Of a stretch of 64,000 bases of DNA, positions 36,411 to 49,353 are shown one piece after another. A program made the translations under genes and the position numbers. Source of the stretch: Plotosus lineatus. Taxonomy: Eukaryota; Chordata; Actinopteri; Siluriformes; Plotosidae. The stretch lies in the NCBI GenBank assembly GCA_024760905.1, contig CM045729.1:61201080-61265079 (forward strand), written 5' to 3'. Position 1 is the stretch's first letter; each line of letters opens with the position of its first letter. The notes beneath the pieces were generated by a model. The model was not told the origin of the DNA. It did no database searches and saw only the letters and a list, made by a program, of their open reading frames with translations.

Positions 36411-37966
36411 CTAGTCCTTCTCAAAAAATTTGCATATTGTGAGAAAGTTCATTATTTTCTGTAATGTACTGATAAAAATTAAACTTTCATATATTTTAGA
36501 TTCATTGCACACCAACTGAAATATTTCAGGTCTTTTATTGTTTTAATACTGATGATTTTGGCATACAGCTCATGAAAACCCAAAAATCCTATCTCAAAAA
36601 ATTAGCATATCATGAAAAGGTAGTCTAAACGAGCTATTAACCTAATCATCTGAATCAACCAATTAACTCTAAACACCTGCAAAAGATTCCTGAGGCTTTT
36701 AAAAACTCCCAGCCTGGTTCATTACTCAAAACCGCAATCATGGGTAAGACTGCCGACTTGACTGCTGTCCAGAAGGCCATCATTGACACCCTCAAGCAAG
36801 AGGGTAAGATACAGAAAGAAATCTCTGAGCGAATAGGCTGTTCCCAGAGTGCTGTATCAAGGCACCTCAGTGGGACGTCTGTGGGAAGGAAAAAGTGTGG
36901 AAGAAAACGCTGCACAACCAGAAGAGGTGACCAGATCCTGAGGAAGATTGTGGAGAAGGGCCGATTCCAGACCTTGGGGGACCTGTGGAAGCAGTGGACT
37001 GGGCTACAGGTGCCGCATTCCCCAGGTCAAGCCACTTTTGAACCAGAAACAGCGGCAGACGTGCCTGACCTGGGCTACAGAGAAGCAGCACTGGACTGTT
37101 GCTCAGTGGTCCAAAGTACTTTTTACAGATGAAAGCAAATTTTGCATGTCATTCGGAAATCAAGGTGCCAGAGTCTGGAGGAAGACTGGGGAGAAGGAAA
37201 CGGCAAAATGCCTGAAGTCCAGTGTCAAGTGCCCACAGTCAGTGATGGTCTGGGGTGCCATGTCAGCTGCTGGTGTTGGTCCACTGTGTTTTATCAAGGG
37301 CAGGGTCAATGCAGCGAGCTATCAGGAGATTTTGGAGCACTTCATGCTTCCATCTGCTGAAAAGCTTTATGGAGATGAAGATTTCATTTTTCAGCACGAC
37401 CTGGCACCTGCTCACAGTGCCAAAACCACTGGGAAATGGTTTACTAAAAGGTGACCATGGTATTATTGAGCTCAATTGGCCTGCCAACTCTCCTGACCTG
37501 AAGCCCATAGAGAATCTGTGGGATATTGTGAAGAGAAAGTTGAGAGACACCAGACCCAACACTGTGGATGAGCTTAAGGCCGCCATCGAAGCATCCTGGG
37601 CCTCCATAACACCTCAGCAGTGCCACAGGCTGATTGCCTCCATGCCACGTCGCATTGAAGCAGTCATTTCTGCAAAAGGATTCCCGACCAAGTATTGAGT
37701 GCATAACTGAACATAATTATTTGAAGGTTGACTTTTTTTGTATTAAAAACATTAATTGTTTGGATGAAATATGCTAATTTTTTGAGATAGGAATTTTGGG
37801 TTTTCATGAGCTGTATGCCAAAATTATCAGTATTAAAACAATAAAAGACCTGAAATATTTCAGTTGGGGTGCAATGAATCTAAAATATATGAAATTTTAA
37901 TTTTTATCAGTACATTACAGAAAATAATTAACTATCACAATATGCAAATTTTTTGAGAAGGACTAG
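36411..37966 (+). mobile_element. Tc1-like transposon copy 2
   Basis: 1556 bp from CTAGTCCTTCTCAAAAAATT to its inverted end GAGAAGGACTAG with TA flanks. Terminal inverted repeats are about 200 bp. Same family as 19018-20586, opposite orientation. Transposase on the + strand, broken. Confidence 0.93.
36740..37698 (+). pseudogene. Tc1 transposase pseudogene, copy 2
   Basis: [20 protein letters not shown] start, [19 protein letters not shown], then the same gap after KQWTG as in copy 1. The frame resumes at [19 protein letters not shown], then [31 protein letters not shown]. About seven extra bases near 37448 (ACTAAAAGGTGACC) shift it again. It ends [19 protein letters not shown] and [10 protein letters not shown]34E residues are present but in different frames. 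Confidence 0.9.
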
Positions 37967-39001
37967 TATAATGTAATAATTTTACTTGATTTGTTTCTTG
38001 CATGTCTGAACTGCAAAATGTTCAGCTATTAAACAAAATGTCATACCTGTGATTCATTAACTGGAGAAAGACAGCGAGAGTGTAGATGCTTTTAGTGTGG
38101 TGGTTACATTACTTTTGCAGGGATTACAGATTCTGATGAATGAAGCACAGCCGTTTGACTTGTGTCTTAACAAATGTGGAAATCTATTTCTCAATCTTTT
38201 TTAAAAAAAAAAAAAAAAAAAAAAAAGGTTTCAGTTCTTTTTACCAAGTAGCTCGTCTCTGTGACTTTGTTTACTGAACACTACCATGAGAAATTAACTG
38301 TTAGACAGACCACAAACTACATTCTGAAAAAAGTCTCCTCATCAGTCAAAGCAATATGACAGAAAAATGTAAGAATATTGGAAAATGTCTCACTTTTCAC
38401 AAAACACTGCTTTCAACCCTGCCAAAACACATAGTAGCAGTGTGGTTAGGCAATAGGTAGCAATGAAGCAAGTAGACCCAACTAGTGTACATGTACCTAA
38501 AAGTCCCAAAACTAAACCCCACTGATCCGAATGAAGATGAAATTAAATAAATTGTAGTCCATGATTTCTCACTCAAAATTAGTGTCTGAATTCAAAAACG
38601 CTTTTGTGGTCAAATGGTAAAAATCTCCACATCCCAAAATCTAGGAGAAAGCCCTCCCTGAACGATCAGGTCATTACAGGAAACCAACAAAAGGAGACTA
38701 AATCTTATCAGGTGTCCCATACTTTTGGTCAAATAGTATACCTACCAGTATCTCTTATTGTCTTTTGTGCAAGTATGAAAACTACACAGACACCTTGGTA
38801 ATTACAGGCTTCAATGCCCTGTGCAATCACACACTCATTTTATCTGCTGAATGATGACAGCATGTAACATTCTCAAGATTGAGCTTTTTCCTGCTGTAGA
38901 GCTCAGTGACCCACTCCAGTTACTGCACGGTCAAATTACAGTCCCTACCTAACCCTTATCGTTCACATACCTTGATGTTTTTTTTTCAGTTTCAACACAT
39001 T

Positions 39002-39043
<42 letters not shown>

Positions 39044-39432
39044 GATGGCTTCCGCACATAGAAGTGCACACAGCTGAGAGGGAACAATCAGCTCATACAC
39101 TTTCCTCTTTGTAATTTTGATGGAGAAGGTACCTAGGCTCACTCTCAAAAGGCATTAATCAGATGTTCTCAGCAGACATTACATGCATTTCACCAGCTGG
39201 AATGCCTCGAAGAAAAACAACACTTTTGGCTTGTCATGACTCATGCTGTCGTCAGGTAAACTATTTTAAGGCTCTTGTCCAGCATGTTTGAGTGCGCGCA
39301 CACACGCCACACAAAATATAACGTGTTGCCTTGCTGCACAAAACCCTGTAGGGATAGACGAATGAATTTATTAAAAAAAAAAAAAAAAAAAAAAAAACGC
39401 TACTTAAAAAGGTTTTAATTGTATAATTACTC
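37967..39432. other. intergenic sequence with homopolymer runs
   Basis: No exon-like signal. Contains poly-A at about 38202-38226, poly-T of about 32 at 39007-39038 and poly-A at about 39371-39397. The phrase GTGTCCCATACTTTTGGTCA near 38709 resembles a common Tc1-type end but has no partner. Confidence 0.45.
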
Positions 39433-40846
39433 CAAAGATTAGCATTTCAGCCTGCAATGATTCTTTTGAGTTTAACTGATGCAGTGAGTCGTGTCCCATT
39501 CCTCACCACAATGTCGGAAAATGCATCCTCGAGACATGGAAGAAATATCGTCATTTCATCAGGTTTAGATTATTGGCCTGCATCAGGCACTGAGCACAAC
39601 TAAAGAAATTAGTGGAACTGGGGTAAAAACTGTCAAGTTTGATTGACCACTTGAACACTCTAAAAACAAAAACGGTGGAATTGTGACGTGAGGAGTCCAA
39701 ATTTAGGGCTGGAGGTGTCCGGAAGGAACGCACATGAAGTGATTCACCCATCAGGCAGAGAGACCACAGTACAGATAGCTGTATGCAGTGTTGCTTCTAT
39801 TGCTCAGGTTGAGTTGTACAAATATTATTCTACAATAAAATGAAACTGGTTGAAAATCTGAAGGTACTGAATAACTACTGAATAACTAGTTTATCCTAAT
39901 TTTTTTTCCTTCACTGATACCAGTGACATTCCGACTACAATGTCAGGATTCCTCGGACTTTTAAAAAAAATTTTAAGAGTCCTTCAGGAAACATGAAAAA
40001 TTGTTTTCAGACATTAATTGCCATCACAGTATGCCGACCTGAACCCCAGTGAATCCGTGCTGGCAAACATTTCACAAAGTGATTCATCTGTTTGACAATA
40101 CATTTGAGTGAAAAAATAATCCAACTCCAGAGGGAAAAGATTGTTGTGACATTTGATGAAGTTCTTAGAACAACACCATGAAGATTTTGGGACATACTCA
40201 AGATTAAAAAGGTATTCTACATTAGTTCGGATTGCGTTTTTATTCCATTATAAATCGATTTTGAAAGTACAAGTTCATGAGGATGAACACGGCAACAAGG
40301 AAAATGACGCATGACCACCTTTCATTTTAAAGTCAATGTGGACTGATGATTACGGCTCGTCAAAATATTGATCAAATTCTGGAACCAATATAGGAGACTA
40401 TTTAGACGTCGTGAAATGTAGGACTTTTTATTTTGCATCATGTTAACTCACTGGGCCAAAACTGTACATATGGCTGGATGCATAAATCAGAGACAGGTGA
40501 ACGTGATTTCTTGGCATCAATGTGACATGGAGACCTTTGGGACAGAATAAAGCAGGATTTCCTTCAGACATATGTCTAAATACAGAAAAGTGTGGATCAC
40601 AAAAAGGACAGAAAACTGGTAAACTGGGTAATATTTTGTTGCGTCATGGATACAGTAAGCATCATTTCAATGGCTCCCTTCTGTTGATACACAAAGTATT
40701 AAACAAAAAGTGAAACAGGCCTTCTTTACCATCTGGCTACCTTTGCAATAAAATTTATTGGCCGAGTGATGGAAATGCAGCACTTGTGACCTGTGCCTCT
40801 TCTGCTTTTCTTGGCCAACACATTTCAAACCAAAATTCTACCATGA
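39433..40846. repeat. 1.4-kb direct repeat, copy 2 (unknown element)
   Basis: Second copy of 32128-33545. Flanks differ at both ends (poly-A-rich sequence at left, CAACAAATCTCCCATGGCC at right), which helps define the unit. It differs by several small indels, for example an extra AATAACTACTG near 39873. Confidence 0.9.
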
Positions 40847-42352
40847 ACAACAAATCTCCCATGGCCTAATGTAAACAATTCAAAATTCAGTAACCCAAGC
40901 TCCAAGATGTGTTCTGCTATCCCTGAGAACTTAATTCAGAATGAAAAGAATCAATCTCTTGAATAATAAAACATGTTGTTTCGCTACAGATAAGTTCATT
41001 AAATATGCATACTACTTTGATGAGGGAGTTCCCAACACAGTAGCAAAGTTGTCTCAGCGAGTATAATGCGATGGTCCTGATATGCTGCATGAAGACGGTT
41101 TCTCAAATTATCCGCGGAGACACTAGCGAGGAGGGGGGGGGGGGGTGCTACTCAAGAACTACTTCAACTATAGCCGTCATTAATACAAATAGGAGCTTGT
41201 TTGTTCCGTATGAGGGAAAACCAAGATGAGAGGTACTGGATGTAATTTCTTTAAAAAAAAAAAAAAAAAAAAGGGTAGAAGATGAATATTACAGAAGTGT
41301 TGCATAATATAGAACTGAAAGCTGTCGTTCGAAGAACTTGCTCTCTTTAAGATAAATGACCGGCTAAGAAAAGCAGTGAGCAGCCTCAGTAATATATTAA
41401 TATTACATGTTCTTGTACTCGTCTGCATCTTTTTAAAAAGAAACATTTGCAAGTCTTCATTCCCAGCATTTAATTGAGTCCAAGATGAACCATAAAACCC
41501 GAACGTCAGCTATGAATGCAGTATAAAGCTTCACTTTGGATGTGCACTGCATTTTTTGGATTGTAAGTGAGCCATCAGCCATTCCGATAGTCAAGTGAAA
41601 ATAGATCAGGAACAAACATTAGCTGAAATACTTCAACAAAGTTGGCAATCAATTTATCCTGAACTGCTAAATGATACTTTTGATATCTTGTTTATTACTT
41701 TCTTACAGCAGACAAACACCACAAGACAAGAGAACAAAGAAGCTACTCGCTTCAACACGATTTTCTTCTCAGCTCCGTTGTATTTTGGCCCCATTAAATC
41801 TTTGAAATAGTCCTGGGTGCACTGCACCATTTAAATAAAACATATTCAAACATTTAAGGCCACAAATTTGAGCTACATGATCCGGTTCTACCGTCTTTCT
41901 AGCCAGGGTGTCTCAATTTTCATACAAAAATACTGATACGTTTGTGTACACATTATAGAACCTTTGAACAAATTTGGGAATGGCAATAAGGGCGAGTGTT
42001 GGCGTCGAGAGCTTTGGGTGACTTATGTAAAGTTGCTGAAGTGCCCGCTTCACCCAGAAGCCCCCAGTCATTAAGAGCTGCAGAGTGACTGTTCAGTATT
42101 GCATAGATTTACGATGTAGAATGATTAACCGTCACAGTATTTGGGAACAATTTCCCTCATCACAAAATGTCTATGAAAAAGCAAAGCCAAGTCTCGAGTG
42201 GTCTTGTGGCTGAACATTGGTATTACAAACATAAGGCTGTATAAAAATATCCTCTCTTTTAGCTGAGGTTTTCACATATGCGGCATCAGTGCTAGAAGGT
42301 CCCTGCCCAGTCACAGTGCAATGACAGGCTCCTCCCTGTTTTATGGCCACAC
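40847..42352. other. PDIA5 3' flank / probable 3' UTR
   Basis: Sequence downstream of the PDIA5 stop on the minus strand. A minus-strand AATAAA lies at about 41690-41695 and could serve polyadenylation. Poly-G (41132-41146) and poly-A (41252-41271) runs occur. No other gene is seen. Confidence 0.4.
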
Positions 42353-42433
42353 TTAGAGTTCCTCCTTTCGCTTTCCCACCTTCTCTTGGTCCCGTCCTCT
42401 TAGACTTCGCATGAAACCTGTGAAACCAGCTTC
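42353..42433 (-). CDS. pdia5: pdia5 last coding exon (KEEL tail)
   Basis: Acceptor TGTACACAG before GAAGCTGGTTTC. It encodes [20 protein letters not shown] then KRKEEL and TAA (42353-42355). It is 27 codons, too short to stand out as a frame. It was found by looking for the family C-terminus. Confidence 0.92.
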   Translation of the reverse strand, partial: EAGFTGFMRSLRGRDQEKVGKRKEEL

Positions 42434-45400
42434 CTGTGTACATAAAGCATAGGTAATACAAGATTAATTTAATTTAATTTCATATACATACGCTCCCCGA
42501 CTTGCATTCATCCATTTTTACGTTTTTTTTCCCCCTTCCAAAAAAAAAAAAAGTCAAATTTTGAGTTTAAACGTAATTACATAGTACGCTGACATAATGA
42601 CGCTGCATTCATTGTTTACCAACTACAGACTGAGTGTGTATATATCAGTTATATAGTGTGTTACCCTTGGTGTTAAGACGTCGTCTCTGTGATCTTTGTG
42701 TTTACACTGTTTTGCGGACTTTTGTAACCCTAAGCAAATCTGGTTGGTCAGAAGTGTAAGCCTACGAGCATGGGTGCAAGTCTCATACACGGAGATGAAT
42801 TAACTATCTGCTCAGATCGGCACAATCTACCATGCATACTCAGTTAAGCAAAGAGAGTTGTAAAATGAAAACCCAAATCCACAAATTACAGAACAACCCC
42901 CCCCCCCCCCCCCCCAAGATGGCGCCGGGTGACCTGCAGCCAGTTACAGGAGCTCTTCAGTTTATTTTCCTTTTTTTCCTCTTCTCTATTGTATATAGGC
43001 GTGTTTCTTTATCTTTTTTCAAATTTTCTTTTTCTTTCTTCAATCCTGCATTTTTACACTTGAATATAGGCCAGTCTACAAAGTTGTTCCCTTCTTTTCT
43101 TTTATTGTTTATTAATTTATACTATTTATGTATCTATTTACTTATATAATATATATGTATGTGTGTATGTTTGTATTTGTATCTATTTTTGCACCCCCTA
43201 CTGATGATACCTCAAGAGCCTGTAACAGTGAATTTCTCCATTGTGAGATTAATAAAGCTGTATCTTATCTTATTATCTTTTAGCAGAATCCCAAGAGTGT
43301 ATACTTATTAATTAGGATTTGTACTTGTTCTTTGTATGCATCTCTTGAATAAAGTTTACTTACACAAAAGAAAGAACACTCCGCTGGGATTTACATCAGT
43401 ACAGGCTGTGTTCTAATCGAGTTCAATGGCACCCTTGTGCACTTGAAAGACTGGAAGTCTGTATAACCCACAGCAAGTACACTACTTTTGCAAGTACACT
43501 ACTTTGGGTATTGAGCGCCTCACATTGTAAGCGTTGGATCGGCTGTTTTAAGCTTCATGTAAAGTGACTCGGTATAAATAAGTGACTTATTTGAAATTAA
43601 TGTTGATATTATTTTACGATGTTATGTTTATAATTGATTTAGGGGTGTTTGAGATATGGTAATGGTATTTATGGATGTATAGTACAGTATGAGCATCATA
43701 CGTCACTAACAACTTGCGTTCGGCCGTCCGGAACCAATTAAAAAAAAGTCGGGGAGCATCTGTAATCGTAATTTGAGAGTTTGGAAGGAATAAATGTGTC
43801 TACTCAAACATAAGTGACTCACCCCTCTCTCGCCATTGTATTTTTCACCAAATTTGCCATAATTGTAGTAGTTAAAGGTTGGATAGCCTTCCACACCTTC
43901 CTGCTTACACAACTCATGGTTCCGGCCTTTGGTGCAGTCCACAGCAGCATACATAATCTGAAGAGACAAAATCAGAATCAACTGAATCCCCATTTAAATC
44001 CTGTCAGCTCATTAAAACAATAAACTGTTACTAACGAAACAGCATGTGTGTAAATGTTGGTGCAAAGTCTATTCTTGACATGGTGCAACATTATACTGCG
44101 TGTCCATAGGGCCACTGTTTACTTATCCTAATCCCAAAAGCCCATAAGATGCTTGTGCTCAGGCAATGACTTCCTGTCTGCACAGGGAGCAAACAGTCTC
44201 AAAACACATGAACAAATATGACCATAAGGTGATCAACGAGAGATATCTAATAAACAGTACACGACTAAATGCATGTGGAAACCCCTCTATTATATCTGTG
44301 TGTGTTTTTCTGATAACATGTAAACCAGTACAACCTGTTGCATGTTTGGTGACTAAACCGGCTCCCACACCAGGTTCCAAACTTGGTGAGGGCGGCTCGC
44401 AACCCAGTAGGAATAAAAACAAGACCAAGCAAAAGGCGGATAACTCTTTAGAGCCAACGGCCAGCTAGCTAGAGATGGTGTCTCAAAAACACCCCGCCGA
44501 ACGAACGAACTTTGGGCCTTTACTGTGGATTTTTGCTCTTCATATACGGTCATGACAAGCTGTTACAGCTGCCGCCTACGCCAGAATTCTGGCAAGGCAC
44601 CCGGATTTAGAGATTTGGAAGTACAAAACTATAAAGAATGTCCAAGATTTTTCACTCAAACGAAAAGGCCCAAATGTTCTTGCCTTACAATACACCTGTA
44701 CTGTCGTGAGCACAATAAAGCTATGGTGGGGCTCTCAAGTGGCACATCGACAAGGTGCGTAAAAATTAACCCGGAGATGGCAGGTTTGAATCTGGTTTAA
44801 TGCTGCAGCCGTCCGTAGCCGGGAGTCCACAGGAGCTAATTGGCAGAGATCCAAGAGGGAGGGACAGCATACACACTTTCCAGTCACTCACCAGCTAAAC
44901 ATGGGGTGTCGGAGCTCCTTGATATGATAGGGCAGACTGCACTTTCCCTTCAGACAAGTTAGAAATATGCATGCAACGCAGATGGAAAAGAGGCGAGTGG
45001 CTAGCATTACATGTCACGGAAGGGGCACGTGCACATGCTTTCACCTCTCCTGAGTCCATGGTGCTTGTGTGATGGGGAATACCTGTTGCATGGGAATTGA
45101 ATATGTCCAAAATGGGGGGGTTCCCAGGAAGGAAAATTTCTTAATGCTGCATAGGGCCTTCGACTTGAACCTCAACCTGACTGAACACCTATATTATTGG
45201 GAAAGGCCAAACCTGCACAACCAGCAGGTCTCTTGCCCAACATCAATTCTCCAGGGTGTAGTCTGCCAACACCCAGAGTTGTTGGAAAATGGGTGCCAGC
45301 CTCCCCATAACCCTAATAAGGATTAGTGGTTCAGAAAATGACTGTCTCCACACAGTATATTTGCCAATACAGTGAGCCTTCACTTTTCACCCCCCACACG

Positions 45401-45813
45401 ACTGCCAAATTTCCACGAAGTAGGATCGACCCTCCCTGACTGATGTATACATACATCAATACATATTATAATTAAACATTCAAAAATAATGCATAAGCAT
45501 TTATACCATTAAATAAGACAAGACCGATGCACACATGTGCATCTCACAAAAAAAAGTAGTTTTGTTTGGGGGTTTTGGGTTGTTTTAACTTTTCCTTATT
45601 TCATTTTGTTCATTTTTGAAAAACCCACAATGCACTGAAGCACTAAATGGTGAGGGATCACTAGTGTATTCCACCATTTCAGTGGCTAAACTGATGGTGC
45701 AATTACTCACTACGGACCGACGGTCCAAGTTTTATTCCGACCTACGGTAGTAGGATGCTGAGGTTGGAACGACCACTCATGCATCAGAGCCAACGCTGAA
45801 TTAAAAAAAATAT

Positions 45814-45855
<42 letters not shown>

Positions 45856-48800
45856 GTCTTCTTCTTTTCCTTTCGGCTTTTCCCTTCAGGGGTCGCCACA
45901 GCGAATCATCTGCCTCCATCTCACCCTATCCTTTGCATCTTCTTCTCTTACACCAACGATCTTCATGTCCTCCTTACCACATCCATGAATCGTCTCTTTG
46001 GTCTTCCTCTAGGCCTTTTGCCTGCAGTTCCAGCCTCAGCATCCTATTACCAATATACTCACTATCCCTCCTCTGTACATGTCCAAACCATCTCAATCTA
46101 GCCCTCTCTGACTTTGTCTCCAAAACGCCTTACATGTGCTGTCCTCTGACACTTCATTCCTAATCCTATCCATCCTCGCTACTCCCAAAGAGAACCTCAA
46201 CATTTTCATTCTGCTACCTCCAACTCTGCCTCTCTGTCTTTCCCCAGGGCCACTGTTTCTAACCCATACAGCATCGTTGGCCTCAACACCGCTTTTTGTA
46301 CACTTTTCTTTCATTTTTGCTTCTATACCCTCCTATCACACATCACACCGACACTTTTCTCCAACCATTCCAACCTGCCTGCACACGCTTTCTTGACCTC
46401 TTTTCCACACTCTCCCCATTGCTCTGGATTGTTGAGCCTAAGTACTTAAAATCCTCCACCTTTCTTATCTCTGCTCCCTGTAATCTCACCGTTCCTCTTT
46501 GGTCCTTGGCATTCATGCACATGTACTCTGTCTTACTGAAGCTAATTCTTCATTCCCTCCTTTCCAGGGCATACCTCCACCTCTCTAGATTTTCCTGCAC
46601 TTGTTCTCTGCTCTCACTACAGATTACAATGTCATCTGCAAACATCATAGTCCATGGGGAATCTTGTCTAACCTCGCCTGTCAGCCTGTCCATCACCATA
46701 GCTTAACAAGAAGGGGCTGAGAGCTGACCCTTGATGCAGTCCCACCTCCACCTTGAACTCTTCTGTCACACCGACAGCACACTCACCACTGTCTTACATC
46801 TCTCATACATGTCCTGCACCACTCTAACATACTTCTCTGCCACCCAGACTTCCTCATGCAATACCACAGTTCTTCTCTCGGCACCCTGTCATATGCTTTC
46901 TCCAGATCCACAAAGGCACAATGCAGTCTGGCCTGACCTTCTCTGTACTTCTCCATTAACATCCTCAAGGCAAACACTGCATCTGTGGTGCTCTTCTGGG
47001 CATGAAACCAAACTGTTGTTCACAAATGCTGACTTCTGCCCTTAGTCTAGCTTCCACTATTCTTTCCCATAACTTCATCGTATGGCTCATCAACTTTATC
47101 CCTCTGTAGCTGCCACAACTCTGCACGCCTCCCCTTGTTCTTAAAAATGGGCACCAGCACACTTCTCCTCCATTCCTCTGGCATCCTCTCACTCTCTAAG
47201 ACCTTGTTAAATGTTCTTGTCAGAAAATCTGCTACCTCTCCTAGACACTTCCATACCTCCACCGGTATGTCATCAGGACCAACTGCCTTTCCATTCTTCA
47301 TCCTCTTCAATGCCCTCCTCACTTCACCCTTACTAATCTTTGCTACTTCCTGGTCCTCAACAGTCACCTCTTCTACTCTTTTTTCTCTCTCATTTTCCTC
47401 TATTCATCAGCTCTTCAAAGTTTCTCTTCCATCTTCCCAGCACACTTCTGTCATCAGTCAATACATTTCCCTCTCTGTCCTTTATCAATCTAACTTGCTG
47501 CACGCCCTTCCCATCTCTATTTCTCTGCTGTGCCAACCTGTATAAATCATTTTCCCTCCTTACTTTCCAGCCGAGCATACAAGTCCATCAAACGACTCTG
47601 TTTGGCCTTTGACACTGCTACCTTTGCCTTACGCTGTGTCTCCCTGTACTCCTGTTTACTCTCGGTTTTGTCAATGTCCCACTTCTTCTTAGCTAATCTC
47701 TTCCTTTGTACACACTCCTGCACTTCCTCATTCCACCACCAAGTCTCCTTTATCTACTTTCCTTCCAGATGACACACCAAATATTCTCCTACCTGTCTCC
47801 CTGATCACATTCGCTGTAGTTGTCCAGTCATCTGGAAGCACTTCCTGACCACCCAAAGCCTGTTTCAACTCCTCCTTGAAGACAGCCCGACACTCTTCCT
47901 TTTTCAACTTCCACCACTTTGTCTTCTGCTCTGCCTTTGCCTTCTTCACCTTCCTCACCATCAGCATCATCCTGCACACCACCATCCTATGCTGTTTGGC
48001 AACACTCTCACCCGCTACTACTTTGCAGTCACTGACTTCCTTTAAATTACATCGCCTGCACAAGATGTAGTCTACCTCTGTGTCTTACCTCCACTTTTAT
48101 AAGTCACCCTATGCTCCTCTCTCTTCTGGAAGAAAGTATTCACCACAGCCATTTCCATCCTTTTGCAAAATCTACCAACATCTGTCCTTCTGCGTTCCTG
48201 TCCTGGATACCAAACCTACCCATCACTTCCTCGTCCCCTCTGTTTCCTGCACCAACATGTCCATTGAAGTCTGCCCCAATGACCACTCTTTCACCTCTGG
48301 GGTACTCTGCATCACTTCATCTAACTCCCTCCAGAATCTCTCCTTCTCTTCTCGCCACATCCTGTCTGTGGGGGCATAAGCACTAACAACATTGACCATC
48401 ACACCTTTAATTTCTAACTTGAGACTCATCACTCTGTCTGACACTCTTTTTCACTTCTAGAACATTCCTGGCAAACTCCTCCTTCAAGATGACTCCGACT
48501 CCATTTCTCTTCCCATCCACACCGTGATAAAACAGCTTAAACCCTGCTCCTATGCTTTAGCCTTTGCGACCTTCCACCTGGTCTCCTGAACACACAGTAT
48601 GTCCACCTTCCTCCTCTGCATCATGTCAGCCAGCTTCTACCTTTTCCTGTCATAGTTCCAATATTCAAAGTCCCTACTTTCAGTCCTAGACTCATGCCTT
48701 CTCTCTTCTCTCTCTGGCAACGGACACGCCTCCGCCTCTCCTTCTTCGACGCCTTCGACCAACAGTAGTCCAATTTCCATCAGCACCCTGTTGGTTGACG

Positions 48801-49033
48801 GCACTGATGGCGGTCGTTGTTAACCCGGCCTCGACCGATCCGGTATGTCATTCTTTCTTGTGATTCGCATAGTTTATTTGGCATTTGTTTTACGCCGGAT
48901 GCCCTTCCTGACGCAACCCTCTGCATTTATCCCGGCTTAGACCGGGCGTGAGGGAGAGACACTGGTTTGTGCCCCCCCCTCACGGCTGCATTATATATAT
49001 ATATATATGTATGTATATGTATATATATGTATG

Positions 49034-49094
<61 letters not shown>

Positions 49095-49278
49095 ATATAT
49101 ATACATATACATATATATACATACATACATATACATATATATATACACATATACATATAGATATACATATACATACATATATATACATATATACATATAC
49201 ATATATATACATATACATATATACATATATATACATACACATATATATACATACACATATACATACATACACATATAC

Positions 49279-49309
<31 letters not shown>

Positions 49310-49317
49310 TTATATAC

Positions 49318-49353
<36 letters not shown>

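Noticed and set aside
42171..42461. 96-codon minus-strand frame at the end of PDIA5
   Set aside because: The real PDIA5 end lies in another frame (KEEL followed by TAA at 42353-42355); this frame shifts relative to it.
45746..45773. About 26-base plus-strand match to the LINE (GTAGGATGCTGAGGTTGGAA) just outside the reversed LINE
   Set aside because: Probably a small LINE fragment, but too short to define ends or to base a claim on.
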